Counted from the first letter of the stretch, positions 27,716 through 38,428 are shown. The stretch is DNA of 64,000 nucleotides from Coriobacteriia bacterium (GCA_015655215.1 JAATFL010000008.1:1-64000); one strand, 5' to 3'. Numbers and translations: made by a program. The notes: generated by a model not told the origin, from the letters alone.

Positions 27716-30448
27716 GTGATAGAACTGCATCACGTCTACGTTATCCTGTACGCCATCGCCGCGGCCTTGGCCCTGATAGTGGCCGTGGTCGTTTGGCGGC
27801 GTCGGTCCGCCCGAGGCGCGCTGTCCCTCGCGGCCATGATGTTTGGTATCTCCATCTGGTCTTTCACCTTGGCCATGGAGTGGTACGTGCCCACTCTGAG
27901 CGAGCAGGCCTTCTGGTTGGCAATGGGAGGTCTGGGAAAATGGATATGTCCCGTCGCCTTCCTGACTCTGGCGTTCAACCTCTCGGGTAGGAGACGCTGG
28001 CTCGCCTTCGGCCGTATCGTGCCCATATCGATCGTCGCATTCATATTCGCCAACATCGAGTGGCTGAACCCCAGCCAGCTGTTCTACAGGACGTTCGTCG
28101 CGACGACGATGGGGCCCTATACGCACTACGTAGCCGTGCGCGGTCCCCTCTACTGGGCGTCTGCGGCCTTCGTCTACACGCTGATCCTCATAGCTTCCAT
28201 CATCATCTTCCGCGTGCATTCCCGGACTTCTGGATCCGAGCGGACGCAGGCGGCGATCCTGCTTGGTGGCGGCGTGCTGCCGCTTGTCATCGACATCGTC
28301 GGTCACATCCTCTTCGGATCGCTGAACGGCCTCGAACTCGCACCGTTCGCGTTCCTGGGCACCGGGGCCCTGTGGTTGATCGCGCTCCAGCGTGGCGCGC
28401 TCTTCAACATCCTCCCCATGGCACGCGACGCGCTCGTCGAGCAGATGTCGGACGGAGTGATGGTCCTTGATGGAGAGGGTCTCGTGGTCGACGCGAACCC
28501 TGCGGCCTGCACGATCCTCCATATCCCATTGGCACAGATGATCGGAGGACCCGCCATCGTGGCCCTCGAGGGCATGAGAGGATCGCTCGACCTCCTTCAC
28601 GGCAGTGGCCGCAGACGATCGGTGCTGTCGCTGGGCGATGGTGACGATCCCCGCTTCGTCGAAATGGAGGTGACGCCGCTTGCCGTCGACCCGGGGCAGC
28701 CTCCCGCGAACCTCGTCACCCTTCACGACCTGACCGAAGAGCGCCGCAACATCGAACAGCTCAAATTGGCTCGCAAGGTGTTCGATACGGCGAACGAGGG
28801 CATACTCATCACGCGTCCCGACATGGACGAGCACATCGTCGATGTCAACGAGGCATTCTGCCGTCTGACCGGACGGACCAGGGAAGACCTGATCGGCATG
28901 AACGGAAGCGCCCTGCGTTCCGGCGAGCACCCACCTGAGTTCTACGAGGCTGTCGGAGAGACCCTCCGCACCACGGGAGCATGGCATGGCGAGATGTGGC
29001 AGACGAGAGCCGACGGGACCTCGTTTCCCTCTTGGATGTCCATGGCGCTCGCGAAGGATGGCGAGGAGCGCGGGGGGAACATCGTCGGTATCTTCACGGA
29101 CATCACGGAGATCAGGGAGGCCGAGAGCAAGCTGCAGTTCAATGCGACCCATGACTCGCTCACGCAGCTACCCAACCGCCTGCTGTTGGATGACCGGCTC
29201 GAACACGCCCTCGCCCATGCCCGGCGCACCGACGGTGGGTTGGCGGTCCTCTTCATCGACTTGGACAACTTCAAGGACGTCAACGACACGCTCGGGCATG
29301 CGCAAGGGGACGCCTTGCTGGTCGAGGCGGCCCGGCGCATCACCGCCGTCTTGCGCGAAAGCGACACGATCGGTCGCTTCGGTGGCGACGAGTTCGCCGC
29401 CGTCATCGCAGAGGTGGACGATCCCGTGCAGGTCGAGACCACGGCACGGCGTCTGCTCGATACGATATCGTCAAGCTATCGGTTGGGTGCCAAGGAGGCG
29501 CATATCAGCGCAAGCATCGGCATCGCCCTCTTCCCTGCCGATGGATTGGATGCGGCCAGCCTCATCCAGCATGCCGATATCGCCATGTACGGGGCGAAGG
29601 AGCTTGGCCGCAACGGGGTTCAGTTCTTCTCCGAGAGGCTTCAGGCGACCCTCAACCGGCGCAGGGCAGTCGAGCAAGAGCTGTGGGGCGCTCTCGAGGA
29701 GAGGCGCTACTTCCTTCTCTACCAACCGCAGGTGAATCTCTCGACGGGGAAGATCACCGGCGTCGAGGCGCTCGTTCGGCTGCGTGCCCGTGATGGCACC
29801 ATCCTCTCGCCGACGGAGTTCATCCCCATCGCCGAGAACTCCGAGCTGATCGTCCATCTGGGGGACTGGGTGCTGCGCACGGCCTTCGCCGAGCTGGCGG
29901 CCTTCCAGGCGATCACCCCCGATCTCGTCATGGGCGTGAACTTCTCGATGCGCAATTTCGAGGAGATGGACGTGACCGCGCTGCTCAACAGCGCGCTGGA
30001 AGCCTCCGACGTGAAGCCGCAATCCGTGAACCTCGGGATCACCGAGACCGCGTTTCTGGCCGATCCGAAGGAAGCCGCCGCGAAGGCGGAGAAGTTGCGG
30101 GACATGGTGGGCGTGGGGCTGTCGCTCGACGATTTCGGGGCTGGCTACTCCTCGCTCACGTATGTCCGTATGTTTCGTGCGAACACCATCAAGATCGACA
30201 CGAGCTTCGTCCAACTCCTGCCCGACGATCCGGAGGCCCGCTCCGTGGTCTTGGCGATCATCGCACTCGCGAAGAGCTTGGGGGCGACCGTCGTCGCCGA
30301 GGGGCCTGAGACCGAGGAGCAGGTATGCTTTCTCAGGGCGAATGGCTGTGGTGTCGCCCAGGGTCTCTACTTCAGCGGCCCTGTTCCTGCCGACGAGATC
30401 GCGCTTCTTCTCCGCAAGGGCCCCTTCCGCCTTCCTGTCGTGCAGTGA
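27716..30448 (+). CDS. membrane PAS-GGDEF-EAL cyclic-di-GMP turnover protein
   Basis: N-terminal 7-TM histidine-kinase-type segment, PAS regions, intact GRFGGDEFAAVI and GVEALVRL, DDFGAGYSSLTYVR. GTG start inferred from the GGGGGG RBS. Confidence 0.88.
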   Translation: MIELHHVYVILYAIAAALALIVAVVVWRRRSARGALSLAAMMFGISIWSFTLAMEWYVPTLSEQAFWLAMGGLGKWICPVAFLTLAFNLSGRRRWLAFGRIVPISIVAFIFANIEWLNPSQLFYRTFVATTMGPYTHYVAVRGPLYWASAAFVYTLILIASIIIFRVHSRTSGSERTQAAILLGGGVLPLVIDIVGHILFGSLNGLELAPFAFLGTGALWLIALQRGALFNILPMARDALVEQMSDGVMVLDGEGLVVDANPAACTILHIPLAQMIGGPAIVALEGMRGSLDLLHGSGRRRSVLSLGDGDDPRFVEMEVTPLAVDPGQPPANLVTLHDLTEERRNIEQLKLARKVFDTANEGILITRPDMDEHIVDVNEAFCRLTGRTREDLIGMNGSALRSGEHPPEFYEAVGETLRTTGAWHGEMWQTRADGTSFPSWMSMALAKDGEERGGNIVGIFTDITEIREAESKLQFNATHDSLTQLPNRLLLDDRLEHALAHARRTDGGLAVLFIDLDNFKDVNDTLGHAQGDALLVEAARRITAVLRESDTIGRFGGDEFAAVIAEVDDPVQVETTARRLLDTISSSYRLGAKEAHISASIGIALFPADGLDAASLIQHADIAMYGAKELGRNGVQFFSERLQATLNRRRAVEQELWGALEERRYFLLYQPQVNLSTGKITGVEALVRLRARDGTILSPTEFIPIAENSELIVHLGDWVLRTAFAELAAFQAITPDLVMGVNFSMRNFEEMDVTALLNSALEASDVKPQSVNLGITETAFLADPKEAAAKAEKLRDMVGVGLSLDDFGAGYSSLTYVRMFRANTIKIDTSFVQLLPDDPEARSVVLAIIALAKSLGATVVAEGPETEEQVCFLRANGCGVAQGLYFSGPVPADEIALLLRKGPFRLPVVQ

Positions 30449-30498
30449 TCCGCCAAAGGGTTGGAGATGGGGGCATCCTGTTCGCGAACGGGCGTATC

Positions 30499-31017
30499 TC
30501 AGCCGATCTCGACATGGTCCGGATACTCATCGGGATCCGGATACCACTCTTCGTTGGTCATGGTGCTGGGGGAAATCTCGGAGACAGGCGCCTTCGCGTA
30601 GATTGCCTTTCCCTGGGCGAGCACCACGCCCTCCTCGTCGAGGATATCGCCTGAGCCCTCGAAGGTGCGTGAGCCGACCTTGTCCACACGGCCGATGCAG
30701 TGAAGCGGGACCCCATAGGGAACGGGCTTTCGGTACTTGACCGCGAGTTCCATCGTCACACCCCACACCGTCTCCCCCGAGGCGATGTTGCAGGCTCGTC
30801 CGATCGTCTCGTCAAGGATCGCCGAGATGATACCGCCGTGCACGCGACCCGGATAGCTTTGATGCTCGGGACGTGCCGTGAAGACGCAGAGGACCTCGCC
30901 GTTCTCGAGGTTGTAGAAATGGCCGTGCAGACCCAAGGGGTTATCTGCACCGCAAACCAGGCACATGGAGGAGATGTTCTGCGCGCTGGTTACCTCTGCC
31001 GAGATGGTTTTCTTCAT
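30499..31017 (-). CDS. PaaI-like hotdog thioesterase
   Basis: CLVCGADNPLGLHGHFYN...PGRVHGGIISAILDETIGRA. Confidence 0.85.
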   Translation of the reverse strand: MKKTISAEVTSAQNISSMCLVCGADNPLGLHGHFYNLENGEVLCVFTARPEHQSYPGRVHGGIISAILDETIGRACNIASGETVWGVTMELAVKYRKPVPYGVPLHCIGRVDKVGSRTFEGSGDILDEEGVVLAQGKAIYAKAPVSEISPSTMTNEEWYPDPDEYPDHVEIG

Positions 31018-31259
31018 GGGGACCCCTTCGAGCGGACATGGAACGCGCGGTGTATGGTATGCCGTACCGTATCAGACGGGAAGTCGAGGCGTGTGGGAGA
31101 TGGTCGAACCCGCTCTTTCAAGGTACGCGGGTCGCGGTTGGATGGCTGGTCACGTCCTGGGAACGCTATACTGCGCATGTGCCCGGCAACCACATATCGA
31201 CCGATGCTGCGCGATGCCATACGGCAAGTCCGCCACGGCGTCGACGCTAAGGGGGAACC

Positions 31260-31868
31260 ATGGTAGACGCGTCCCAAGGGTACGTCGACCTCACAAAAGA
31301 GGTTGAGAGCGTTCGACCAGACGATATGGACATCCCTCGAGAGATCGTCTCCCTCGCCTCGTTCACGGTTCCGATGCTGCTTGACATGGTGCATCGCCGA
31401 GAAGCCCTTCCGCCTCTGCTCATCATCGGGCGTGAGAACGATGACACGTATGCGGTAGAGCCCATCGAGGAGGAACTGCACGGTGTCGAGGACATCCTCG
31501 CCTATGCCGCGAGACGGATGGAAAACGACGTGCGGGAGGGTGATTCCCGTGCGGATGGGTTTCGGGGGGCCGTTCCCCCGATGCCGATCGTCGCCTATGC
31601 GATCGCCTACGATGAGCGCGATCCCATCTTCGGGGTGATGCCCGAACCCCAGATGACCCTGCATGTCCTGATGGGTTGCCATGCATGCGCCGAGGGCACT
31701 GCCGTGAGTCAACCGTATCGACCACGTCTGTTCGGAGGCGCGGTCCTTACCGGTCCCCCTATCATCGAAAGGGGTCCCGACTCCCTCGTCTATCGTGATG
31801 CCATGGCCGAGAAGCCTCCCATGGGTCTGGAGAGTCAAGGAGATATGGGTGGAAACGATGTTGTCTGA
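31260..31868 (+). CDS. hypothetical protein
   Basis: 202-aa ORF between functional neighbours; no family recognised. Confidence 0.55.
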   Translation: MVDASQGYVDLTKEVESVRPDDMDIPREIVSLASFTVPMLLDMVHRREALPPLLIIGRENDDTYAVEPIEEELHGVEDILAYAARRMENDVREGDSRADGFRGAVPPMPIVAYAIAYDERDPIFGVMPEPQMTLHVLMGCHACAEGTAVSQPYRPRLFGGAVLTGPPIIERGPDSLVYRDAMAEKPPMGLESQGDMGGNDVV

Positions 31869-32098
31869 GGCTTTTGGGCGAAACCAGAAGTGGCCTGGTC
31901 GCCGTAGGGCGAAAGCCGAGGGTTTATCGATGGCCGTGTCGGGATCGTTGCTATGATGGTAACCTGCTCACCTGAAAGCCGGCCGCGCCCTCATCGCGCC
32001 ACTTGGGTTGAATGGGTACAACGCCGCACGCTCTCTTGCGATTTGAACGGCAGGAACGACCTTGCAGGTGCATGGTACCGATTTGAGAGGAGAGTCCC

Positions 32099-32635
32099 AT
32101 GGTCGAGACCGATGAGGACCGCCAGGTAGTCGAGCTGAACGAGGATCTGGAGAAGGTCATCCTCTATGCGTTCAACGAGGCCGAGGAAAAGCTCTCGGCA
32201 GATGACGGTCTCGTTCCCTTCACCATCGTCATGTCAGGGGATAACCTCACCATCGAGGAGCACGGCGGAGAGAATCCCGATGAGTGGCGCGCATCCGCCC
32301 GTCGGGCACTTGTCGGCGACCCGGCTTCCGTCGATGGATATGTTTTCGTCTACGACGGATACGTCGAACTCGAGGATGCCGAGAACGGGTCGCAGGATGC
32401 GATCATCCTCGAGTTCGCCGAACCCGACGATGAAACCGCCACCGTGCTGTGTCGTCTGTATTCCGAGACCGGCGAGGGGGTCTTCGAGGTCGAGGAGGAG
32501 ATCGCCGTAGTGGGCGAGAACGACTCGCTCTATCCCCTGGACTACCATCCGGCGCCGGCGAATCCTCTCTCGGAGGACGAGGTGGAGGAGGATGGGATCG
32601 ACGACGAGGAGATGGATGACGAACCCGAGCGGTAG
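32099..32635 (+). CDS. acidic hypothetical protein
   Basis: 178-aa ORF with AGGAGAG RBS and very acidic C-terminus (DEVEEDGIDDEEMDDEPER). Confidence 0.65.
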   Translation: MVETDEDRQVVELNEDLEKVILYAFNEAEEKLSADDGLVPFTIVMSGDNLTIEEHGGENPDEWRASARRALVGDPASVDGYVFVYDGYVELEDAENGSQDAIILEFAEPDDETATVLCRLYSETGEGVFEVEEEIAVVGENDSLYPLDYHPAPANPLSEDEVEEDGIDDEEMDDEPER

Positions 32636-32875
32636 GTCTCGACCATCCGGGTACCTCACGTCCGAGGACCGACGATCCGGCTCCATCCCCCATCCCACCG
32701 TTTAACGGTTGCATGTTTCCTTCTTAACGGGAAGCGAACGGGCAAAGAGCCTTGATGGACAAGGGTATATGCTTGGGTCATCAACCGTGAACGCGTGAGT
32801 GTCCGTCTGCGCAGGGAACGAGTGCCTCGAAGCAGGGGGCGCCACGAATGCCGCTTTCAGGAGAGGGTGAGCACA

Positions 32876-33988
32876 ATGGAGAACGCGGGTTATCTCAAAC
32901 GAGCTTGGCGATCATTGACTGCCGATAAGGAATGGTGGCAGCCGATGATCATCTTTTCCTTGGTGAGCCTCATCCCCATCATTGGACCCATCTTGGTGTT
33001 GGGCTATGTCCTGGCCTGGTCACGTGAGGCCGCGTGGGGGCTCGATCGGCCCATCTCCCACGGCGTGGGAGACCTGGGCGATATGCTCAAGCTGGGTTTC
33101 TTCGGGACGGTGATCGAGTTCGTCTGGGTGATGGTCCTCATGATCATCGGCGTGGGCCTTGGCTCGCTTCCGAGTTTCCTCGGGTTTCTCGGGTTCGTCG
33201 CTGGACAGGTGCTGCTCATCGGCGGCTTCATGGTCTGCGCGGTTGCCATGCTCCGGGCCACCATCTACAACTCCATCACCCCGGGATTCCAACTCAAGAT
33301 GGCCTGGGAGATGTCCAAGCATGACGGGAAGGGCTTGGGGCGGGTCTTGCTCATCGCCATCGTCTGCTCGCTCATCGTCGGCGTCATCTTCTTCCTGTTG
33401 CTTCTCCCGGTCCTCGCCGGTGTGGGCATCTTCGCCAGCGGGGTTCTCAGCGGGACGGCCACGCTCACGGCGAGCGTCATCTCGCTGGGTATCTTCGCCA
33501 TGCTCTGGGTCATCGTCATCGCGTGTCTCGGCGTGTTCGCCTCGACGCTGATCAGCTTCGTCTTCTTTCGGGCGCTGGGTATGTGGATGGAGCAGTTCAA
33601 GCCGGCCACCTGGGGTCCATCGCAGCAGCTCCTGCCATTCATGATGGCCCAGCCAGCGGGGGCGGTTCCGACGCAGCCGCAGCAGCCCCAGCAGCCCCAG
33701 CCATCTTCACAGGCACAACCGGCACCCCAGTCGACACCGTTGGAGCCACCGGTCGTGATACCGCCCGTACCCGCGACGGAGGTGCTACAACAGGAGAAGC
33801 GGCCGATACCGATGCCTCCGGTTCCCGAAGAGGCCACGGCCGTTGTCGACCCGGTGTCAAACGATGAGGACGAGGCGCCAGCGCCCGTTCCGGCCGAGGG
33901 GTCCTCGGGGCTTGCGCCCGACGTGCCGAAGGCGCCTGCCTCCGGTGTCGATGATGGTGGCAAGCCCGATAAGGCCGAACGAGAATAG
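32876..33988 (+). CDS. DUF4013-like membrane protein with Pro/Gln-rich tail
   Basis: MENAGYLKRAWRSLTADKEWWQPMIIFSLVSLIPIIGPILVLGY; several TM segments; QPQQPQQPQPSSQAQPAPQ tail. Confidence 0.75.
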   Translation: MENAGYLKRAWRSLTADKEWWQPMIIFSLVSLIPIIGPILVLGYVLAWSREAAWGLDRPISHGVGDLGDMLKLGFFGTVIEFVWVMVLMIIGVGLGSLPSFLGFLGFVAGQVLLIGGFMVCAVAMLRATIYNSITPGFQLKMAWEMSKHDGKGLGRVLLIAIVCSLIVGVIFFLLLLPVLAGVGIFASGVLSGTATLTASVISLGIFAMLWVIVIACLGVFASTLISFVFFRALGMWMEQFKPATWGPSQQLLPFMMAQPAGAVPTQPQQPQQPQPSSQAQPAPQSTPLEPPVVIPPVPATEVLQQEKRPIPMPPVPEEATAVVDPVSNDEDEAPAPVPAEGSSGLAPDVPKAPASGVDDGGKPDKAERE

Positions 33989-34029
33989 ACCTCGAGCCGT
34001 CTGATTTGCTCCGTATGCAGTATCGTTTT

Positions 34030-34071
34030 GGCAGGTGGGGTCCTTAGAGGCCCTGCCTGCTTTTTTTAGGC
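34030..34071 (+). terminator. rho-independent terminator
   Basis: GGCAGGTGGGGTCCTTAGAGGCCCTGCCTGCTTTTTTT. Confidence 0.8.
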
Positions 34072-34159
34072 GGTATCTTATGCAGATGCCTGGACACGGG
34101 GTACGTGTGCAAGTACCGTTGTCTTGTGCAAGTCGATGGATGCGTTGAGGAGCTCGGAC

Positions 34160-35965
34160 ATGTCGCAGATGCGCCCCAATAAGAAGCCCGTCACTCCTGA
34201 GGTGACGATGGAGGACCTGCAGGCCGAAAGTTCCTACGGCCAGTTGGTTGCATCGTCATGTCGTCGATTCTGGTGGTTGACGGGTGACCTCGAGATAACC
34301 CTCGGCCTTTGGGCTATCGTCGTCGGTATCGTCTGCATGGCATTTCCCATCGACAGCGTGTCATCGGTGTTAGGTTGGCTACTGCTCGGGGCGTCCCTCG
34401 TCGTGCTCGTGGTCGTACCCATCGCATTGAGAAGCCGCGTGGTCCTTCCCTCGGGAGTCTGCCTTTCCGCGCGTCCTCGACAGGCTCCACTCTCCGGTCT
34501 TCTCACGGCATCCGCCCTGCTCTATGGTGGCGTCGCGATATATGCCATGCACTATGTCACCACATATCAGCCAACCATCGTCGTGGCATCATGCGCTGCC
34601 CTTGCTGCGACAGGGGCCTATGCCCTATCTGGATGCACCAGGCACTTCCTGCTTGCAGCATGGCTTCAGGTGATGATACCCTTCGTGTTCGAGAAGGCTA
34701 CGGCCTTTGTGGCTTCCGGTGTCTTTGGGGCACAGGCTATCTACGGGTCCTCGGGTATCGTGGGGATCCTCGGTCTCGGAGAAGCCCTTCCCTTTGCCCT
34801 CTCGATCATCTCGGTCGGGGTCGCGGTGCTCCTCTGCGGGGTCGTGGCGTTTACATCAGGGCTCATCGGTCGTGTCGTCGCACGTGCCGAGAAGGACGAG
34901 GCCATTCGGCTCATCGGCCTTCTCGCTGGTGATGATGGGCAGATGAGGTTTCTCTCCGTCGTCTATCTCGTGCGGAATCCTGAGCCTGCGACCGTGATCC
35001 AGCTGCTGCGCACGTCCGATGACGAGAACATCGCCATCGCACGCACGGCCCGCCTTGCGCTCACCCAGGTGTGGGGCCCCACGGCCGATGAGATGCTCGA
35101 CTGGTATCTCGGCAGATCGAACCTACGGGGCAAGACCCCCATCGAGTTCACGACGGGGGAGTGGCACCTCATCGACCAGGAGCGTCGGCGCTTTGAGAAG
35201 AACGAGGACGATCGGCGGCACGCCGTGGTTCAGGCGTTCATCACCCAGTCGGCCGATGCACCTGCGCTTTCCGAGCGCCTCATCGGACTTACGAACCTTG
35301 CTGGTTCGGAGCGTCCGATCGCATGTGCCGCGGCAGAGCTGCTGGGGTCGACCCGGCAGGCTAGCGCATACCGTCGCCTCGTCGAACTCATCGTCACCTC
35401 TGATGGTGACCGAGAGATGGCCCGTGCCGCGACCAATGGATTCACCGGTGCGAACTCCGAGGCGGTCTCCCATCTGCTTCCCCTCTACGGTGACCGGCGC
35501 GAGTGGGTTCGGGTGTGTGGCATCGATGCGTTGCTCGGGTTGATCGAGACGCTCTCCGGATTCGACTCGAGGGAGGTGGCGCATGCGCGGGAGTTGGCGC
35601 GCACAGAGGTGTTCTCGCTCGTTGCAGATTCGCATGCGGTGACCCGCGGCCTTTCCCAACGGCTACTCGAAGGCTATGGGGCCGACGCGGTCCCGGTGCT
35701 TGAGAGGAACTGTCATGATGCGGCACCCCTCGTGAGGGCTCAGGCCCTGATAACCCTTACCCACGTCGACGAGACGGTCGCTGCCCCCTTTGTCTACGAC
35801 GCGCTCATCGACCCCCGCGCACACGTACGCGGTGCTGCCATCTACTGCGCCGAGGAACTACGTCTTTTTCGCGCGGTCGATCGGGTCGCCGTGCTGGTGA
35901 ACGACCCTTCGGCCGCCGTCGCCGCCTTGGCTAATCAATATCTGCTGATGATGCAGGACTGGTAA
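34160..35965 (+). CDS. membrane protein with HEAT-like repeats
   Basis: Hydrophobic N-terminal half, then repeat-rich helical C-terminus (AIARTARLALTQVWG, RAQALITLTHVDE, HVRGAAIYCAEEL). Start uncertain. Confidence 0.65.
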   Translation: MSQMRPNKKPVTPEVTMEDLQAESSYGQLVASSCRRFWWLTGDLEITLGLWAIVVGIVCMAFPIDSVSSVLGWLLLGASLVVLVVVPIALRSRVVLPSGVCLSARPRQAPLSGLLTASALLYGGVAIYAMHYVTTYQPTIVVASCAALAATGAYALSGCTRHFLLAAWLQVMIPFVFEKATAFVASGVFGAQAIYGSSGIVGILGLGEALPFALSIISVGVAVLLCGVVAFTSGLIGRVVARAEKDEAIRLIGLLAGDDGQMRFLSVVYLVRNPEPATVIQLLRTSDDENIAIARTARLALTQVWGPTADEMLDWYLGRSNLRGKTPIEFTTGEWHLIDQERRRFEKNEDDRRHAVVQAFITQSADAPALSERLIGLTNLAGSERPIACAAAELLGSTRQASAYRRLVELIVTSDGDREMARAATNGFTGANSEAVSHLLPLYGDRREWVRVCGIDALLGLIETLSGFDSREVAHARELARTEVFSLVADSHAVTRGLSQRLLEGYGADAVPVLERNCHDAAPLVRAQALITLTHVDETVAAPFVYDALIDPRAHVRGAAIYCAEELRLFRAVDRVAVLVNDPSAAVAALANQYLLMMQDW

Positions 35966-36289
35966 CTTGGCGACACGGCCGGCCGGTACGTCCGTTGCGG
36001 CTCCATGGTTGGATAGCCGTTAGATATATGTGAAAGCGGGAGCTGTGGGCGTCAGGCTCGATTGCCATGCTCTACCTACAGGGCACGGCAGCATGGGGCA
36101 CCTGTGGAAGGAGGAGAGGCGCAGTCGTCGGCGTGACGAGACGGTGCGGTGTGGCCGTTACCGGCCACACCGCTCGGCGGACTGGTTTTGCCAGGGAACC
36201 GGTTCGATGGTAAGGTTCATGAGTTCATTTCCTGTCCCGGGTTCTGCCTTCATGGCCCCGGGGCCGTTTAGCCCAGAGGAGGTGACTAT

Positions 36290-36583
36290 ATGAAGGCCTA
36301 TGAAATGCTGTTTTTTGTCAGTCCGACACTCGACGATGAGACACGTCTGGCAACGATGAAGCGTGTTGACACCACGGTTACCGGCAACGGTGGTATCGTG
36401 GACGGTGTCGAAGATTGGGGCAAGCGCAAGCTCGCCTTTGAGGTGAACGGCCTCACCGATGGCAATTACACCCTTATCAACTTCCACATGGATCCCGCTG
36501 CCATAGCCGAGCTCGACCGCATCATGCGCATCACCGATGCGATTGCCCGTTTTATGATCGTCCGTCGCGACGATCGGGCGTAG
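36290..36583 (+). CDS. rpsF: 30S ribosomal protein S6
   Basis: MKAYEMLFFVSPTLDDETR...DWGKRKLAFEVNGLTDGNYTLINF; upstream of ssb and rpsR. Confidence 0.95.
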   Translation: MKAYEMLFFVSPTLDDETRLATMKRVDTTVTGNGGIVDGVEDWGKRKLAFEVNGLTDGNYTLINFHMDPAAIAELDRIMRITDAIARFMIVRRDDRA

Positions 36584-36652
36584 GGCGATGCAGGCTGCGA
36601 TGCCCCACGGTATCGCATCGACACGGATGAATCGAAAGGGAAGTGGTTTACG

Positions 36653-37084
36653 ATGAGCATCAATCGCGTGAACATCACCGGCAACCTCACCCGCGACCCC
36701 GAGCTGCGCACCACGGCGTCCGGCATGGCCATCATGAACCTCGGCGTGGCCGTCAACGACCGTCGCAAGAACCCCCAGAGCGGCGAGTGGGAGGACAGTC
36801 CCAACTTCATCGATTGCACGATGTTCGGGACCCGCGCCGAGGCCGTGAGCCGCTTCCTGTCCAAGGGATCCAAAGTGGCCATCGAGGGAAAGCTCCGCTG
36901 GCATCAGTGGGAGACCAGCGACGGCCAGAAGCGCAGCAAGGTCGATGTCATCATCGACGAGATCGAGTTCATGACCGGACGCGGCGATGGCGCCGGCGCC
37001 CCCTCGGCGGCTCCCCGCGCCACGGCGAGCGCTCCAGCCGCACCCGTCGATGCGGTCTATGACGATGAGGATATCCCGTTCTAA
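36653..37084 (+). CDS. ssb: single-stranded DNA-binding protein
   Basis: MSINRVNITGNLTRDPELRTTASGMAIMNLGVAVNDRRKN; C-terminal DDEDIPF tip. Confidence 0.97.
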   Translation: MSINRVNITGNLTRDPELRTTASGMAIMNLGVAVNDRRKNPQSGEWEDSPNFIDCTMFGTRAEAVSRFLSKGSKVAIEGKLRWHQWETSDGQKRSKVDVIIDEIEFMTGRGDGAGAPSAAPRATASAPAAPVDAVYDDEDIPF

Positions 37085-37150
37085 TCAAACACAGGTGATG
37101 ATGGGTTATCCGCCATCACCATCGCTATGCACGTGAAGGAGGTAAGGATC

Positions 37151-37411
37151 ATGGCTGAATATGTTCGCCCGCCACGCCGCAAGTATTGCCAGTTCTGCAA
37201 AGACGACGTGAAGCTCATCGATTACAAGGAGACCCAGCTGCTGCGCAAGTACATGACCGACCGCGGCAAGATCAAGCCCCGCCGCGTCACGGGCGTGTGC
37301 ACGCAGCATCAGCACGCGCTTGCCATGGCCATCAAGCGTGCGCGCGAGATGGCTCTCGTCCCCTACACCGTACCGGTGGTCAGTGGACGTGTCGATCGTC
37401 GGAGCCATTAG
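37151..37411 (+). CDS. rpsR: 30S ribosomal protein S18
   Basis: [49 protein letters not shown]. Confidence 0.97.
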   Translation: MAEYVRPPRRKYCQFCKDDVKLIDYKETQLLRKYMTDRGKIKPRRVTGVCTQHQHALAMAIKRAREMALVPYTVPVVSGRVDRRSH

Positions 37412-37417
37412 CCTCTC

Positions 37418-38428
37418 ATGGAACCTGTCGATCAGCAAACCGGTAGCACCAGACGACTCTTCCCCAACCGAGGCGTTGGGTCGCTTGCGGCCATCTGTTT
37501 GCTCGGGGGCGCCTGCGCCGTTGGCGTTCCCGTCATCGGTGCGCCCATCATCGCCTTCGCGGCAACCGCACTCGTCGAGAGGAGACGCACCGGCTATGCT
37601 CTGATCGCCGCACTGCTCGGGGCATCGCTGGGATTCTTCTTCGACGTCAGCCTCGGTGCGATCGGGGTGGTCGTCGCACTGAGTTCGATAGGCGTCGCGT
37701 TGATCGGGGTACGTCATCTCAACCAACTGCTCGTCATCGGCTGGGGGGTGCTCACGGCGGCACTGTTCGCCGCCAGCGATGCGATCGTTCTGGCCCTTAC
37801 GGCAGGTACGACGATCTGGGACTTCATGTCAACGACGATCGACGAGGTGCTTCAGACAACCGAGGCGGCTGGCGCGATGACCGCCGACGTGGCGACACAG
37901 ATCGGACAATGGCACACCATCATCATCTGGATGTGGCCTTTCGCGTACATCTTCCAGGCGTCGGTCATCGTAGGACTCGCGTTGCTTGCCTGTTTGGCGA
38001 TGCGCCGACGTACCGCATCTGCCGAGCAGGTGGTCGATGGTGCAGGCGTCCCCCGTCTTGGGCAGCTCGACCTTTCGCTACACGTGCTCTGGCCTCTTAT
38101 CCTCGGGTGCGTTTGCGTCGCCCTTGGGCTCGTGCAAGGGACAGCCAAGGACCTTCTCCTGGCAGTGGGCATTGACACGCTTCTCGGTGTGCGGCTGCTC
38201 CTGGTCATACAGGGACTCGCCGTATTCACTCACATGCTCGATCGTACGAAGGCATCGATGCCGGCGCGTGTGCTCATGTACGTGCTCACCATGTTCATGG
38301 AGATCTCGTTCTTCGCCGTGAGCTTGGTCGGGTTACTCGATTTCTGGATGAACTTCCGTCATCTTCCGCGCGCGGGGTCATCCAAGTACGATGACGTGAC
38401 ACCCCCGGATTCGACAGGGTGTGAATGA
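37418..38428 (+). CDS. DUF2232-type membrane protein
   Basis: Polytopic membrane protein at the usual position between rpsR and rplI. Confidence 0.75.
   Translation: MEPVDQQTGSTRRLFPNRGVGSLAAICLLGGACAVGVPVIGAPIIAFAATALVERRRTGYALIAALLGASLGFFFDVSLGAIGVVVALSSIGVALIGVRHLNQLLVIGWGVLTAALFAASDAIVLALTAGTTIWDFMSTTIDEVLQTTEAAGAMTADVATQIGQWHTIIIWMWPFAYIFQASVIVGLALLACLAMRRRTASAEQVVDGAGVPRLGQLDLSLHVLWPLILGCVCVALGLVQGTAKDLLLAVGIDTLLGVRLLLVIQGLAVFTHMLDRTKASMPARVLMYVLTMFMEISFFAVSLVGLLDFWMNFRHLPRAGSSKYDDVTPPDSTGCE

Noticed and set aside
27520-27990. 156-aa ORF in the leader of the GGDEF/EAL gene
   Set aside because: Runs out of frame into the GGDEF/EAL gene and overlaps the riboswitch-like structure; no protein family resemblance.
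27458-29152. 564-aa minus-strand ORF
   Set aside because: Antisense to a clear GGDEF/EAL gene; low-complexity charged sequence typical of shadow ORFs in GC-rich DNA.
33660-33730. Gln/Pro repeat DNA in the DUF4013-like gene
   Set aside because: Ordinary low-complexity protein tail; no sign of a separate element.
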